Source of the DNA: PRS1 sp965250265
Lineage (GTDB): Bacteria > Bacteroidota > Bacteroidia > Flavobacteriales > Flavobacteriaceae
Assembly (NCBI GenBank): GCA_965250265.1
Contig: CBDFNO010000015.1
Coordinates: 682,001-746,000, forward strand
Length of the DNA stretch: 64,000 nucleotides
Direction: 5' to 3'
The position numbers were made by a program, and so were the translations under genes. Below are positions 16,754-25,684 of this stretch, piece after piece. Every line of letters begins with the position of its first letter. Within the stretch, counting starts at the first letter, position 1. The notes beneath the pieces were generated by a model. The model was given only the letters and a program-made list of their open reading frames with translations, had not been told where the DNA came from and ran no database searches.

Positions 16754-17263
16754 TCATTGCTTATTTGGAGGAGCACTTGGATAAGGTATAAGATCCTTTT
16801 CAACTACATTATCAACTTTAAAATATTTTGTTGTTTTACCATCTTTATAACTAATTACGCATTCATTCTCTTTTAATTCAAAAGGAATCATTTGTATATG
16901 TGTTGGCATTTCATTACCAAATTCAGCATTTGGTTCATTACTCATAACTATATCTTTCTTTTTATTGAAGTCGCTAATGAATCTTCCAATGTAAATTTTT
17001 GCGTTTTGATTTTTAACCTCAAGTTTTGTAGCTTTTCCTCGAAAATATACGCTATCAAGAATAACTGAATTATCTTTTACAGGAATAAAGATATTTAATC
17101 CAGCTCCTCCTCCTTCAATACCTGCAACCCACTTTTGGCAATACACTTGATCCAAATCTAAAGGCGCCTTTTTCTGTAACTTTTTTGCGCTCGAACATTG
17201 TGAAAAGCTTGCCATAACAAGTAACATTAATATTGAAAACGACATTGATTTTAGAGTCTTCAT
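16754..17263 (-). CDS. hypothetical lipoprotein
   Basis: A 169-residue lipoprotein with a lipobox at FSQC (Cys23). The mature protein contains CQKWVAGIEGGGAGLNIFIP (about 43-62) and is otherwise beta-rich. I do not recognise a named domain. It is a single gene separated from the flippase by 57 bp, and the protease transcript downstream of it on the same strand ends at a terminator about 48 bp before its ATG. Confidence 0.75.
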   Translation of the reverse strand: MKTLKSMSFSILMLLVMASFSQCSSAKKLQKKAPLDLDQVYCQKWVAGIEGGGAGLNIFIPVKDNSVILDSVYFRGKATKLEVKNQNAKIYIGRFISDFNKKKDIVMSNEPNAEFGNEMPTHIQMIPFELKENECVISYKDGKTTKYFKVDNVVEKDLIPYPSAPPNKQ

Positions 17264-17310
17264 GTTTTAAGTTTTAGTCATTATAAATATAGTAAATCAA
17301 TTGCTATGCC

Positions 17311-17342
17311 ATAAAAAAGCCTAACTAATTAAAGTTAGGCTT
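17311..17342 (-). terminator. intrinsic terminator after the protease gene
   Basis: AAGCCTAACT (17317-17326), loop AATTAA, AGTTAGGCTT (17333-17342): a perfect 10-bp stem. The A-run at 17313-17318 gives the U tract for leftward transcripts. Confidence 0.85.
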
Positions 17343-17424
17343 AATGTTAATGTAATAATACTTATAGTTAGGTAAAGAAATAATCAAGGATTCTTTGCCT
17401 TATCCTCAGAATTAAAATAAATAG

Positions 17425-19694
17425 TTATTTATTTATTATAATCCTTTTATTAATAGATTCATTTTTACCTTTAATATTCAAAATATAAATACCTGACGAA
17501 TATTTCGAAATATCAATATTGTCTAGAGAGGAATTGTTACTATGGTAAACCTTCTTACCATTCATATCAAACAAATAAATACCCAAAATATTTTTTCTTA
17601 ATTCAGGGTCAATTACCAAGAACAGACTATTGTTACTTGGGTTAGGATAAACTAAAAATCTTGTGTCATTAATATCTAATTCTAAAATTTCATCATTTAT
17701 AGGTGGAGGTGTTGGCATTGGACCGCCGCCACCATTAACATAAACATTCATAATTTTGGCTCCACCAACTCCACATTTGTTAACGCCCATAAACTGAACC
17801 AATCCATCATTCGGACCCACTTGTGAATACAAATATTTTGTAGTCCCAGTTCCATTAAGCCTAGTCCACTTTAAAGGACTCACTACAATATTGCCGTTCT
17901 TGATATAAGGATATGGAAGCCACCAAGTATAACTTGTTACACCCGCTACAGTACCATAGTAATCATAATCTTGAACAGAACCATAACTTACATTGGTAGA
18001 TCCTGATATATTACTATAGGGAGTAGCTGGCTTTCCAACATAAATTTGTTTTTGAGCTATAATAGCGTTTGTAGAAGTGCTTTTTGCTATTAGTGTTGCC
18101 GAACCTCTAACATTCCAATCTATCGCCTTAAGCGTAATAGAGGCTCCAGAAACACTCACCTGGGTAAGAAGGTTTGTAGGAAACTCCCAATATATAGAGG
18201 ATGGAGCATTTGTTAAAGTATAAATTTCATTGAACGAACAAGTATAACCGTCTCCAACTATTTCTTCATTAGGAGAAGGATAGGCTCCATCAATACCCGA
18301 TAATCCTGTACTTAATGGATCTAGCCAATCTTTCAATCTTCTTGTTGACGAAAGACCGTCCCAAGAGACATCAAACCTTCCATATTCTCCAGGATCATTT
18401 GCTGGATCAATGCAATTAACTGGGCTACCTCCATGAAGTTGCCCGATAATCCGACTGTTGATCATAAATAATGGAGAACCTGATGACCCGCCCTCGGTAA
18501 CAGAGAACCCGTTAGCTGTGCTGGTCCAATCAACTCTCCAATGCGTATCAGCAGTATAAACCTGGCCTGGACCTGGCCTGGACCTGGCACTAAATTATGG
18601 GTTGCTATTTTTTTTATGTCCCCCGCAGGATGATGGATACCTACACCTCCCTGAGTTGGATTTGTAGTACGATCCCATCCATTAAAATAAACATCATACA
18701 TTGCACCTACTGGAGATTCAATAAGTTCAAACAAAGCAAAATCGGAGTTAGTATTGTTTGCTCGCACGGTGGCTCCAGTAGTTGAATTTATTATAGGCTC
18801 AGTAGGTCCATTTGTGCAATTTGGGCTTTCGTAGTTCCAATAAAACATCCATTCTGATGCATCTGTATTGCCTGTAGCATCCAGTCCATCTTCGGTCAAA
18901 CAGTGATCAGCAGTTAAAAAATAAAGGGTGCCATCTTGAGCTGTATTGTTCACCAAAGATCCAGTACACCATCGTCTTCCATCGTCGATTAAAAGCATGG
19001 CCACTCCCTTTTTTTCATCCTGCCAGTTGTCGCCTTCTGTACAATTTATATTCACTTGACAAGAGCCGGAATCACCAAAACCTACCTCATCTGGTTCATT
19101 TTCGTGAAATTGTTTCAAAAGACGTATATACTTATATCCATGTATAACACCACTGACAGATATGATTGCTTCTTGTTCTACATCTGTAGGATGATAATAT
19201 TCCAAAGTGATTTCATCTTTATATACCAATCCAGTTGCAAATTTCCCTGGATTTTCTAGAGTTCCCTTATTATTTATTTCTGTAAACCCGCCAATAATAT
19301 GAGATTTATTATTATTATAAATATGAAGCATACCCCCAGGAGGTAGATGAAAAGCATTATAAACCAAATTTATTGATTTTGCACTTGGGCTTTTTATTCT
19401 TAATCTCCATAATTTATCCCCATTAGGTAAATCTGTCCAAATTCCTGAATTATTAGTGTTATAGTTTGTTTCTATTTTGAGACCAAATCGAGGAGGAGTA
19501 CCATACTCGCTATCGATTTCATCTTCTGCTAATGCATCAGAAATACTCATATTAGGCGTTACTATTTTCCTGTTTATTAGAAGCGACAGATTATCAATAT
19601 CATTTCTCAACGAATATGGTTCATCGCTTGTCTGAATTTGAGCAACTATTGTATAACTAAAGACGAAGAAAAAAAAGAGTGTTAGTTTTCTCAT
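17425..19694 (-). pseudogene. exported serine protease (lysyl endopeptidase-like, type IX sorted), frameshifted by an 11-bp duplication
   Basis: One gene is split into two frames: 19694-18462 (410 codons) and 18465-17425. The first carries a signal peptide (1-19), an N-terminal propeptide-like region, and an S1 protease core with catalytic His264 (TADHC) and Asp318 (NSDFALFE). After VPGPGQV at 375 it leaves frame and stops. Removing one 11-bp unit restores YTADTHWRVDW and then GGSSGSPLF with Ser401, running straight into the second frame. That frame has an Ig-like region and a type A sorting domain (YPNPSNN... to the C-terminal basic tail). The second frame lacks a start of its own. This could be a true mutation, phase variation or an assembly error. 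Confidence 0.88.
18561..18588. repeat. 11-bp tandem duplication inside the protease gene
   Basis: CCTGGCCTGGA occurs twice (18561-18571 and 18572-18582), followed by a partial third copy CCTGGC (18583-18588). Eleven is not a multiple of three, so gain or loss of one unit switches the reading frame. The unit itself is built from CCTGG blocks, which favours slippage. Confidence 0.9.
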
Positions 19695-19781
19695 AATTTA
19701 TTGATTTAATAAGTTGAATATGTCATAATTTTAAAATCATTATTCAATTATAACTAAGTTCTTGACAACATTGATAATTGA

Positions 19782-20228
19782 TTAACGTTTCTCAAAGTAC
19801 ATAAACTGTGTTGGTTCATATTCTATTTTTAAGGTATTTCCCTCTATAGTAAAAGACATTTGGTAATTGTCGTCACTACTACTATATGTTGAGACAATGG
19901 CGTCCGAAAACATTTGTCCCCATTCGGACTCATTAACCTCAGATATGCCGAATTCTAAAAAAATCAATACTTTGGATTCAGCAGTAAAGTTCCCTGAGAA
20001 AATATTTCTCCCTGTGGTTCCTTCGAATTCCTCATTAGAAAAAGTGATAACAATAGTCCCCGAATTATCCAAATCGGTCATAATTGTAGTTGTAGTTTGA
20101 TCTTGAAATTGTACTAATTCCCAAATTCCAAGTAACTCATCTTCTCTGTTTGTAGATCTGTCATTATTACATGAAATAAGGCTAATAAAAAGAAACAATA
20201 ATGTCGACATTTTCAATAAATTTCTCAT
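19782..20228 (-). CDS. lipocalin-like lipoprotein
   Basis: A 148-residue lipoprotein (lipobox LISC, about Cys20). The mature N-terminus LLGIWELVQFQD resembles the opening strand of lipocalin-like or META-type domains, where a GxW motif is diagnostic. The rest is beta-rich and ends FMYFEKR. The ligand is unknown. It is a single gene with a good TTG-N20-TATATTTG promoter whose -33 region abuts an 18-bp perfect palindrome, which suggests regulated expression. Confidence 0.72.
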   Translation of the reverse strand: MRNLLKMSTLLFLFISLISCNNDRSTNREDELLGIWELVQFQDQTTTTIMTDLDNSGTIVITFSNEEFEGTTGRNIFSGNFTAESKVLIFLEFGISEVNESEWGQMFSDAIVSTYSSSDDNYQMSFTIEGNTLKIEYEPTQFMYFEKR

Positions 20229-20260
20229 AATACATTTTGCTTTAAAATTTAACTGATATT

Positions 20261-20291
20261 CAAATATATATCATTAATTTCAACTGAACAA
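20261..20291 (-). promoter_or_regulatory. promoter of the lipocalin-like lipoprotein gene
   Basis: On the minus strand TTG (20291-20289), a 20-bp spacer and TATATTTG (20268-20261) match the Bacteroidota consensus. The start point would be near 20256, about 28 nt before the ATG. Confidence 0.6.
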
Positions 20292-20308
20292 TACGTGACG
20301 TCACGTAT
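20291..20308. promoter_or_regulatory. 18-bp perfect palindrome, probable operator
   Basis: ATACGTGACGTCACGTAT reads the same on both strands. It sits directly upstream of, and touches, the -33 element of the lipoprotein promoter, a usual position for an activator or repressor dimer. The regulator is not encoded nearby. Confidence 0.6.
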
Positions 20309-20552
20309 ATTATGACACTATCTATTAGTTAAGTTATGATTAGTTTTACCATTAATTCATATCTAAACAGGTTTTAACCCCAGAGGTGCTAGACAATTTA
20401 TTAAAAAATCCAAGACACTGACACTGGTTGCAACCAAACTTCTTTTCTCATAAGAAACATGTTTTAAAGAGTTATGGAGGTATAGCAAACAATGAGATTA
20501 AATGAACTTGTCAAACAGACAATTTATAACCAAACAACTTAAACTTGCATAG

Positions 20553-20581
20553 AAAAAAATCTAACTCCATTCGAAGTTAGA
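20553..20581 (-). terminator. terminator of the ATP synthase operon
   Basis: On the minus strand TCTAACTTC, loop GAAT, GGAGTTAGA forms a 9-bp stem with one G-U pair (20581-20560), followed by T7 (20559-20553). It lies 58 bp after the atpG stop. Confidence 0.85.
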
Positions 20582-20607
20582 CTTTTCTTATTTTAATGTG
20601 ATTCCTC

Positions 20608-20623
20608 CCCGATAATTATCGGG
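20608..20623. repeat. short palindrome CCCGATAATTATCGGG
   Basis: A perfect 16-bp palindrome 16 bp after the atpG stop. Near-identical CCCGATA-type palindromes are, to my knowledge, dispersed in many Bacteroidota genomes. It occurs once in this window. Confidence 0.5.
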
Positions 20624-20638
20624 ATCTGTAGTAATTTA

Positions 20639-21499
20639 TTAATTATTAAGTGCCTCTGCACCACCAACAATTTCTAAAATTTCGTTAGTAATGGCAGCTT
20701 GACGCGCTTTATTGTAGGTTAGTAATAATTCATCTCTTAATTCTGTAGCATTGTCTGTTGCTTTATGCATTGCCGTCATACGTGCGCCGTGCTCACTTGC
20801 AAAGGAATCTCTTATAGCTTTATATAATTGTGTTTTTAAAGACTTTGGAATTAATGTTTCAACAATTTCAATTTTTGAAGGTTCAAAAATATAATCTAAA
20901 TTCAGATTTGCATCTCCTTCTACAGGAACAATTGGTAAAAACTGTTCGGTCATTAAGATTTGAGTTGCAGCATTTTTAAACTTGTTATAAACCAATTCGA
21001 TTTTATCAAATTCGCCTTCTACAAATTTATCCATTAACAATTGTGCTATTTCTGCTACATTGTTAAAAGTTAAATCATCAAAAACTTCACTATGATTAGA
21101 AATTACATTGAAGCCTTTAGATAAAGCATCATTACCTTTTTTACCAATAGCTAAAAAAGAGACTTCTTGATTAGCATAAACGTTATTAGCTAATTTCGTA
21201 GATTCTTTTAAAATATTAGAATTAAATCCTCCGCACAATCCTCTATTAGATGTAATAGCAACAATAAGTATTTTATTTACGTCTCGTTGATTTGCAAATT
21301 TGCTACTAGTATCTCCATCAAGAGTTGCACTTAAGCTTTGAAGCAATTCTGTTAGTTTATTTGCATAAGGACGCATTGCAGTAATAGCATCTTGTGCCTT
21401 CTTTAGTTTTGCAGCTGATACCATTTTCATGGCACTTGTAATCTGCATTGTTGAAGATACTGACGATATTCTATTACGTATTTCTTTTAAGTTTGCCAT
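20639..21499 (-). CDS. atpG: ATP synthase F1 subunit gamma
   Basis: A 286-residue central-stalk subunit that rotates within the alpha3-beta3 head. The N-terminal helix (MANLKEIRNRISSVSSTMQITSAMKMVS in part) and the C-terminal helix (LLLTYNKARQAAITNEILEIVGGA in part) that form the coiled shaft are intact, and SNRGLCGGFN near 85 is the conserved core segment. It is the last gene of the operon, 12 bp after atpA, followed by a terminator. No atpD or atpC follows, as is usual in Bacteroidota. Confidence 0.97.
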   Translation of the reverse strand: MANLKEIRNRISSVSSTMQITSAMKMVSAAKLKKAQDAITAMRPYANKLTELLQSLSATLDGDTSSKFANQRDVNKILIVAITSNRGLCGGFNSNILKESTKLANNVYANQEVSFLAIGKKGNDALSKGFNVISNHSEVFDDLTFNNVAEIAQLLMDKFVEGEFDKIELVYNKFKNAATQILMTEQFLPIVPVEGDANLNLDYIFEPSKIEIVETLIPKSLKTQLYKAIRDSFASEHGARMTAMHKATDNATELRDELLLTYNKARQAAITNEILEIVGGAEALNN

Positions 21500-21511
21500 T
21501 CTAATTTAGAA

Positions 21512-23092
21512 TTAAGCTTTATATTTTTCTGATAAATTTTTAGCTACAGTTGTTAATGTGTCTGTAACTTCATTTGTTAATTTACCTGATTTTAATGTAG
21601 CTAGCACATCGTTATGCTTTGCTTTTAAAAATTCGATATAATCTCTTTCAAATTCTTTTACTTTATTTACAGGAACGTCTCTTAATAAATTTTTAGATCC
21701 AGCATAAATAATTGCAATTTGATCTTCTACTGTAAATGGATCGTTTTGAGCTTGTTTTAAAATTTCAACGTTACGTTTCCCTTTTTCTATTACATTCAAG
21801 GTAGCAGCATCAAGATCTGATCCGAACTTAGCAAATGCTTCTAATTCACGGAATTGTGCTTGATCTAGTTTTAATGTTCCCGCTACTTTTTTCATTGATT
21901 TAATCTGTGCATTTCCTCCAACACGTGATACCGAAATACCTACGTTAATTGCTGGACGAACACCTGAATTAAATAAGTCTCCATCTAAAAATATTTGTCC
22001 ATCTGTAATTGAAATTACATTTGTTGGAATATATGCAGATACATCTCCTGCCTGTGTTTCAATAATTGGTAATGCCGTTAATGATCCTCCTCCCTTTACT
22101 TTATTTTTTAAAGCTTCGGGTAGGTCGTTCATATCTTTAGCAATGTTGTCATCTGCAATAACTTTTGCCGAACGCTCTAATAAACGTGAATGTAAATAGA
22201 ATACATCTCCAGGATATGCTTCACGTCCTGGTGGACGACGTAATAATAATGATATCTCACGATACGCAACTGCTTGTTTAGATAAATCATCATACACAAT
22301 TAATGCTGGACGACCAGTATCTCTAAAGTATTCTCCAATAGATGCTCCTGCAAAAGGCGCATAAACTTGCATTGCAGCAGGATCTGATGCATTTGCAGCA
22401 ACAATTGTTGTATATGCTAAAGCACCTCTCTCTTCTAATACTTTTGCTATTCCTGCAACCGTTGATGCTTTTTGTCCAATTGCTACATAAATACAATAAA
22501 CAGGTTCGCCTGCATCGTAAAATTCTTTTTGATTTAAAATGGTGTCAATACAAACTGTGGTTTTTCCTGTTTGCCTATCTCCAATTACCAACTCCCGTTG
22601 TCCGCGACCAACTGGAATCATTGCATCAATAGCTTTAATCCCTGATTGTAATGGTTCTGTTACTGGTTCTCTAAAAATAACTCCAGGTGCTTTACGCTCC
22701 AAAGGCATTTCGTAAGTTTCTCCAGAAATTGGTCCTTTTCCATCAATTGGTGTCCCTAAAGTATTAACAACACGACCAACAATACCTTCTCCTACATTAA
22801 TAGATGCAATACGGTTTGTACGTTTAACAGTTCCACCTTCTTTAATTTCATTTGAAGCTCCTAATAATACAACACCCACGTTATCTTCTTCAAGATTAAG
22901 AACGATACCCTCAAGCCCATTTTCGAATTCTACTAACTCACCATATTGTGCATTAGACAATCCATAAACACGTGCAATTCCATCTCCTATTGTTAGTACT
23001 GATCCCACTTCATCTAATGAAGCTGATGCTTCAAATCCTGCTAATTGTTGCTTTAAGATTGCTGATATTTCAGCTGGTTTTACTTCTGCCAT
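21512..23092 (-). CDS. atpA: ATP synthase F1 subunit alpha
   Basis: A 526-residue subunit carrying the non-catalytic nucleotide sites of the F1 head. The P-loop GDRQTGKT is near 172-179, and the conserved RPPGREAYPGDVFYLHSRLLER segment is near 285-305. Length and N-terminal beta-barrel are standard. It lies between atpH and atpG in the leftward operon. No frameshift or unusual insert is seen. Confidence 0.98.
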   Translation of the reverse strand: MAEVKPAEISAILKQQLAGFEASASLDEVGSVLTIGDGIARVYGLSNAQYGELVEFENGLEGIVLNLEEDNVGVVLLGASNEIKEGGTVKRTNRIASINVGEGIVGRVVNTLGTPIDGKGPISGETYEMPLERKAPGVIFREPVTEPLQSGIKAIDAMIPVGRGQRELVIGDRQTGKTTVCIDTILNQKEFYDAGEPVYCIYVAIGQKASTVAGIAKVLEERGALAYTTIVAANASDPAAMQVYAPFAGASIGEYFRDTGRPALIVYDDLSKQAVAYREISLLLRRPPGREAYPGDVFYLHSRLLERSAKVIADDNIAKDMNDLPEALKNKVKGGGSLTALPIIETQAGDVSAYIPTNVISITDGQIFLDGDLFNSGVRPAINVGISVSRVGGNAQIKSMKKVAGTLKLDQAQFRELEAFAKFGSDLDAATLNVIEKGKRNVEILKQAQNDPFTVEDQIAIIYAGSKNLLRDVPVNKVKEFERDYIEFLKAKHNDVLATLKSGKLTNEVTDTLTTVAKNLSEKYKA

Positions 23093-23130
23093 CTTTATAT
23101 ATTTAAATGTTAGACATTATATATCTAAAC

Positions 23131-23667
23131 TTAATTTAGTGTAAATTCTCTTTTTAATTTATTTAATTGGTTTGTAATACTTGCATTATATTGAATATCT
23201 CCAATACGCAAAATGAAACCGCCAATTATACTTTGGTCTATAATATTTTTAAGCTCTACATCTTTTCCTGTAAGCTCTTTTGCTTTAGCCAATACTTTAG
23301 ATTTTAACTCGTCAGTTAATGGGATTGCAGTTATTACAGTTGCAACTTCACTTCCTCTATATTGATCATATAACCGATTATACATTGAAGCTACTTCACT
23401 TAAAATATTAATTCTTTTATTACTTATTAATGTGTCGATTAAACCAACAGTTATTGTATTAGAATCTTTAAATACTTCTAATAATGCTGATTTTTTAACT
23501 TCAGAACGCAAGACTGGACTTTGAAGCATATCGCTTAAGTCTTTACTTTTTGCTACGGAATTAGCAATTAACACCATATCATTATTTACAGTTTCTACTG
23601 TATTTTGATCTTTTGCTAAATCTAAAACTGCTTTTGCGTAACGTATTGCTGCTCTTGTTCCTGCCAT
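23131..23667 (-). CDS. atpH: ATP synthase F1 subunit delta
   Basis: A 178-residue OSCP/delta subunit that joins the peripheral stalk to the top of F1. The N-terminal helical domain (RAAIRYAKAVLDLAKDQ) and the C-terminal segment IIGGFILRIGDIQYNASITN are the family signature. It is 6 bp after atpF and 38 bp before atpA, in the normal operon order. Confidence 0.96.
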   Translation of the reverse strand: MAGTRAAIRYAKAVLDLAKDQNTVETVNNDMVLIANSVAKSKDLSDMLQSPVLRSEVKKSALLEVFKDSNTITVGLIDTLISNKRINILSEVASMYNRLYDQYRGSEVATVITAIPLTDELKSKVLAKAKELTGKDVELKNIIDQSIIGGFILRIGDIQYNASITNQLNKLKREFTLN

Positions 23668-23673
23668 TTTTAA

Positions 23674-24168
23674 TTAGTTTAAAGTAGCTTCTCCTAACAT
23701 ATCTTCAACTAATTTTAGCTGCTTATCACTGTTAGATAATTCTTCTCTTACTACTTTTTCTGCAATATCAACTGCTAATCCTGCTACATGGCTTTTAAGT
23801 TCTGCCAATGCTGCTTTCTTTTCACTTTGTATTGATGTTTGAGCTTGCTCAATCATTTTGTTAGCTTGTTCTTGCGCTTCATCTTTAGCATCAGCAATAA
23901 GCTTTGTTTTAATCTCACGTGCTTCTTTAAGTAAAGATTCTCGTTCAGCACGAGCTTCTTTTAAAATACGCTCATTATCTGCAGTGAGATTTTGCATCTC
24001 AAGTTTTGCTTTTTCAGCTGAAGCTAATGCATCTATGATACCTTGTTCCCGATCTGAAACAGCACCAAGAATTGGCTTCCATGCAAACCTTTTTAATACG
24101 TATAGCAAAATCAAAAAAGAAAGTACTGTCCAAAATATAAGTCCAAATTCTGGTTTTATTAAATCCAT
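23674..24168 (-). CDS. atpF: ATP synthase F0 subunit b
   Basis: A 164-residue peripheral-stalk subunit. One N-terminal transmembrane helix (about 8-28) is followed by a long charged helix rich in Ala, Glu and Lys (about 40-150), which forms the dimeric stalk. The start MDLIKPEFGLIFWTVLSFLI is standard for Bacteroidota. A strong hairpin separates it from atpE upstream. Confidence 0.96.
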   Translation of the reverse strand: MDLIKPEFGLIFWTVLSFLILLYVLKRFAWKPILGAVSDREQGIIDALASAEKAKLEMQNLTADNERILKEARAERESLLKEAREIKTKLIADAKDEAQEQANKMIEQAQTSIQSEKKAALAELKSHVAGLAVDIAEKVVREELSNSDKQLKLVEDMLGEATLN

Positions 24169-24193
24169 ATTTTTTAAATTTCTTTTTAAAGTT

Positions 24194-24230
24194 TAAAAAA
24201 TCAAGACACAACCAACCGTTGTGTCTTGAT
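24194..24230 (-). terminator. intercistronic hairpin between atpE and atpF
   Basis: ATCAAGACACAAC (24200-24212), loop CAACC, GTTGTGTCTTGAT (24218-24230): a perfect 13-bp stem with an A-run at 24195-24200 giving a U tract for leftward transcripts. It starts 7 bp after the atpE stop. It may be a partial terminator or an RNA-stabilising structure that raises atpE output over downstream genes. Confidence 0.8.
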
Positions 24231-24236
24231 AAAGTT

Positions 24237-24482
24237 CTATTTTAAAACTCCCATAAGTCCAACAACAACTCCGAAAAGTGCTACTGCCTCAATAAAGGCA
24301 ATAAGTACAATTGCAGAACCTTGAAGTTTTCCTTGCATTTCAGGTTGGCGTGCCATAGCTTCCATAGCTGCACCACCAATTTTCCCTACACCAATACCAC
24401 CACCAATTGCGGCTAAACCAGCACCAATTGCTGCGAATGCACCATAACTAACTGCGGCATCTTGTAATAATAATAAACTCAT
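24237..24482 (-). CDS. atpE: ATP synthase F0 subunit c
   Basis: An 81-residue two-helix proteolipid of the rotor ring. The helical hairpin has the Gly-rich helix 1 (AIGAGLAAIGGGIGVGKIGG), the polar loop ARQPE (44-48), and the ion-binding carboxylate Glu65 in helix 2. Ala66 follows Glu65, where Na+-binding rings typically have Ser-Thr, so proton coupling is more likely. The hairpin just after its stop may set the high c-subunit stoichiometry. Confidence 0.97.
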   Translation of the reverse strand: MSLLLLQDAAVSYGAFAAIGAGLAAIGGGIGVGKIGGAAMEAMARQPEMQGKLQGSAIVLIAFIEAVALFGVVVGLMGVLK

Positions 24483-24505
24483 AGTTCAAAATATTTAAAA
24501 ATTAA

Positions 24506-25609
24506 TTAATGTTCATGTCCTTCATCCAAAGCTTGTCCAAAATACAATGCAGAAAGCATTGTAAAGATGTAAGCTTGGATTGCTACTACTAATACTTCGA
24601 TTACGCTAATAAAAATTGTAAATAAAACCGAAATAGGAGCTACAAAATAACTCTCGAAAATAAATATTAATGATATTAAACTCAACACAATAACGTGTCC
24701 TGCAGTAATGTTTGCAAACAAACGAATCATTAGTGCGATAGGTTTAACAAACATTCCGATTATTTCTATTGGAGCTAAAAATAGCTTCATTGGCACTGGC
24801 AAACCAGGCATCCAAAGCATGTGTTTCCAATAGTATTTTTTACTGCTAAATAACATAATCACAAATGTGATTACAGCAAGTGTTAAAGTAAAAGCGATAT
24901 TCCCACTTAAATTACTACTAAATGGGAAAAATGGAATTAAACCCATAACATTATTAATCCAAATAAAGAAAAATAACGTTAGTAAAAACGGCATATATTT
25001 ATGATATTTCTTCTCCCCTATATTTGGTATTGCCACCTCATCTCTAATAAATACAATAATTGGCTCCATAAAGCGACCAATTCCAGTAGGTATATTATTA
25101 TCTGATTTTTTATAAGATCTTGCTGAAAACAAAAAGATAAACAATAAAAGTGTTACTGATAAAAACATAGAAAACACATTTTTTGTAATAGAAAAATCTA
25201 AAGGTTTTTCAGCATTTGCTGGATGATGTTCTGAATCAAAAACAACAACAGTTGCTCCTTCTTTAAGCTGATAAATTTTGTCGTGCAAATTAACAAACTT
25301 CAACCCTTTCTTTTCGACAACAGTCTTACCTTCTACATCATGAAGAAACTCACTCGACATAAATGTTACGAGACCAGAATCTGTCCATAAAATTATTGGA
25401 AGCGGGAAAGAAAAATCTCCTGCTACATGAAAACTATGTGAATCTCCAATATGGTGAAAAATTAATTCGGAAGCATTAAAAGGTTTTTCTTCTTCAGTCT
25501 TTTCTAATTTTCCTTCTTTATTTTCAGTAGCATATCCAAAAAAAGATATGGTTAAAAAAAGGCTTAATAAAAATGTTTTAAAAGTATTGATTTGCATCAG
25601 TTTTTTCAA
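24506..25609 (-). CDS. atpB: ATP synthase F0 subunit a
   Basis: A 367-residue subunit that forms the proton half-channels next to the c ring. The essential Arg is in IRLFANITAGH (about residue 295). A signal-peptide-like N-terminus (about 1-27) and a long periplasmic segment (about 28-145) precede the usual 5-6 membrane helices; this N-terminal extension is typical of Bacteroidota. The C-terminus ends in EGHEH. A TTG-N19-TATATTTG promoter lies just upstream, so the F0F1 genes can be transcribed apart from sprE and bactofilin. Confidence 0.96.
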   Translation of the reverse strand: MKKLMQINTFKTFLLSLFLTISFFGYATENKEGKLEKTEEEKPFNASELIFHHIGDSHSFHVAGDFSFPLPIILWTDSGLVTFMSSEFLHDVEGKTVVEKKGLKFVNLHDKIYQLKEGATVVVFDSEHHPANAEKPLDFSITKNVFSMFLSVTLLLFIFLFSARSYKKSDNNIPTGIGRFMEPIIVFIRDEVAIPNIGEKKYHKYMPFLLTLFFFIWINNVMGLIPFFPFSSNLSGNIAFTLTLAVITFVIMLFSSKKYYWKHMLWMPGLPVPMKLFLAPIEIIGMFVKPIALMIRLFANITAGHVIVLSLISLIFIFESYFVAPISVLFTIFISVIEVLVVAIQAYIFTMLSALYFGQALDEGHEH

Positions 25610-25637
25610 TTAAAAATACCTTATGTAAAATTCGGTG

Positions 25638-25667
25638 CAAATATACATTCATTATTATAATTGGCAA
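25638..25667 (-). promoter_or_regulatory. promoter of the ATP synthase operon
   Basis: On the minus strand TTG (25667-25665), a 19-bp spacer and TATATTTG (25645-25638): an exact match to the Bacteroidota vegetative consensus. The start point would be near 25632, about 22 nt before the atpB ATG. Confidence 0.72.
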
Positions 25668-25684
25668 ACTAATATTAACAATGT

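Larger units (their letters stand above)
20229..20638. other. 410-bp intergenic region between the lipoprotein gene and atpG
   Basis: It holds the promoter and palindrome of the lipoprotein gene (20261-20308), the terminator of the ATP synthase operon (20553-20581) and a short palindromic repeat (20608-20623). Between 20309 and 20550 I see no convincing gene, RNA or site. A 16-codon frame there was rejected. Confidence 0.7.

Noticed and set aside
17425..18465. The second half of the protease as an independent gene starting at Met 18465
   Set aside because: It would lack a signal peptide and catalytic residues, its start lies inside the protease core, and the 11-bp deletion joins it perfectly to the upstream frame.
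20492..20542. A 16-codon frame (MRLNELVKQTIY...) preceded by GGAGG
   Set aside because: Genes in this window do not use Shine-Dalgarno sites, no promoter is visible, and the peptide resembles nothing known. Chance is the simplest explanation.
22800..22807. GCATCTAT on the minus strand within atpA as a third ECF promoter
   Set aside because: No GCAACC box at the required distance. Similar single-box matches occur in atpF (24029), sprE (26973) and wecB (63063), so the -10 box alone is not informative.
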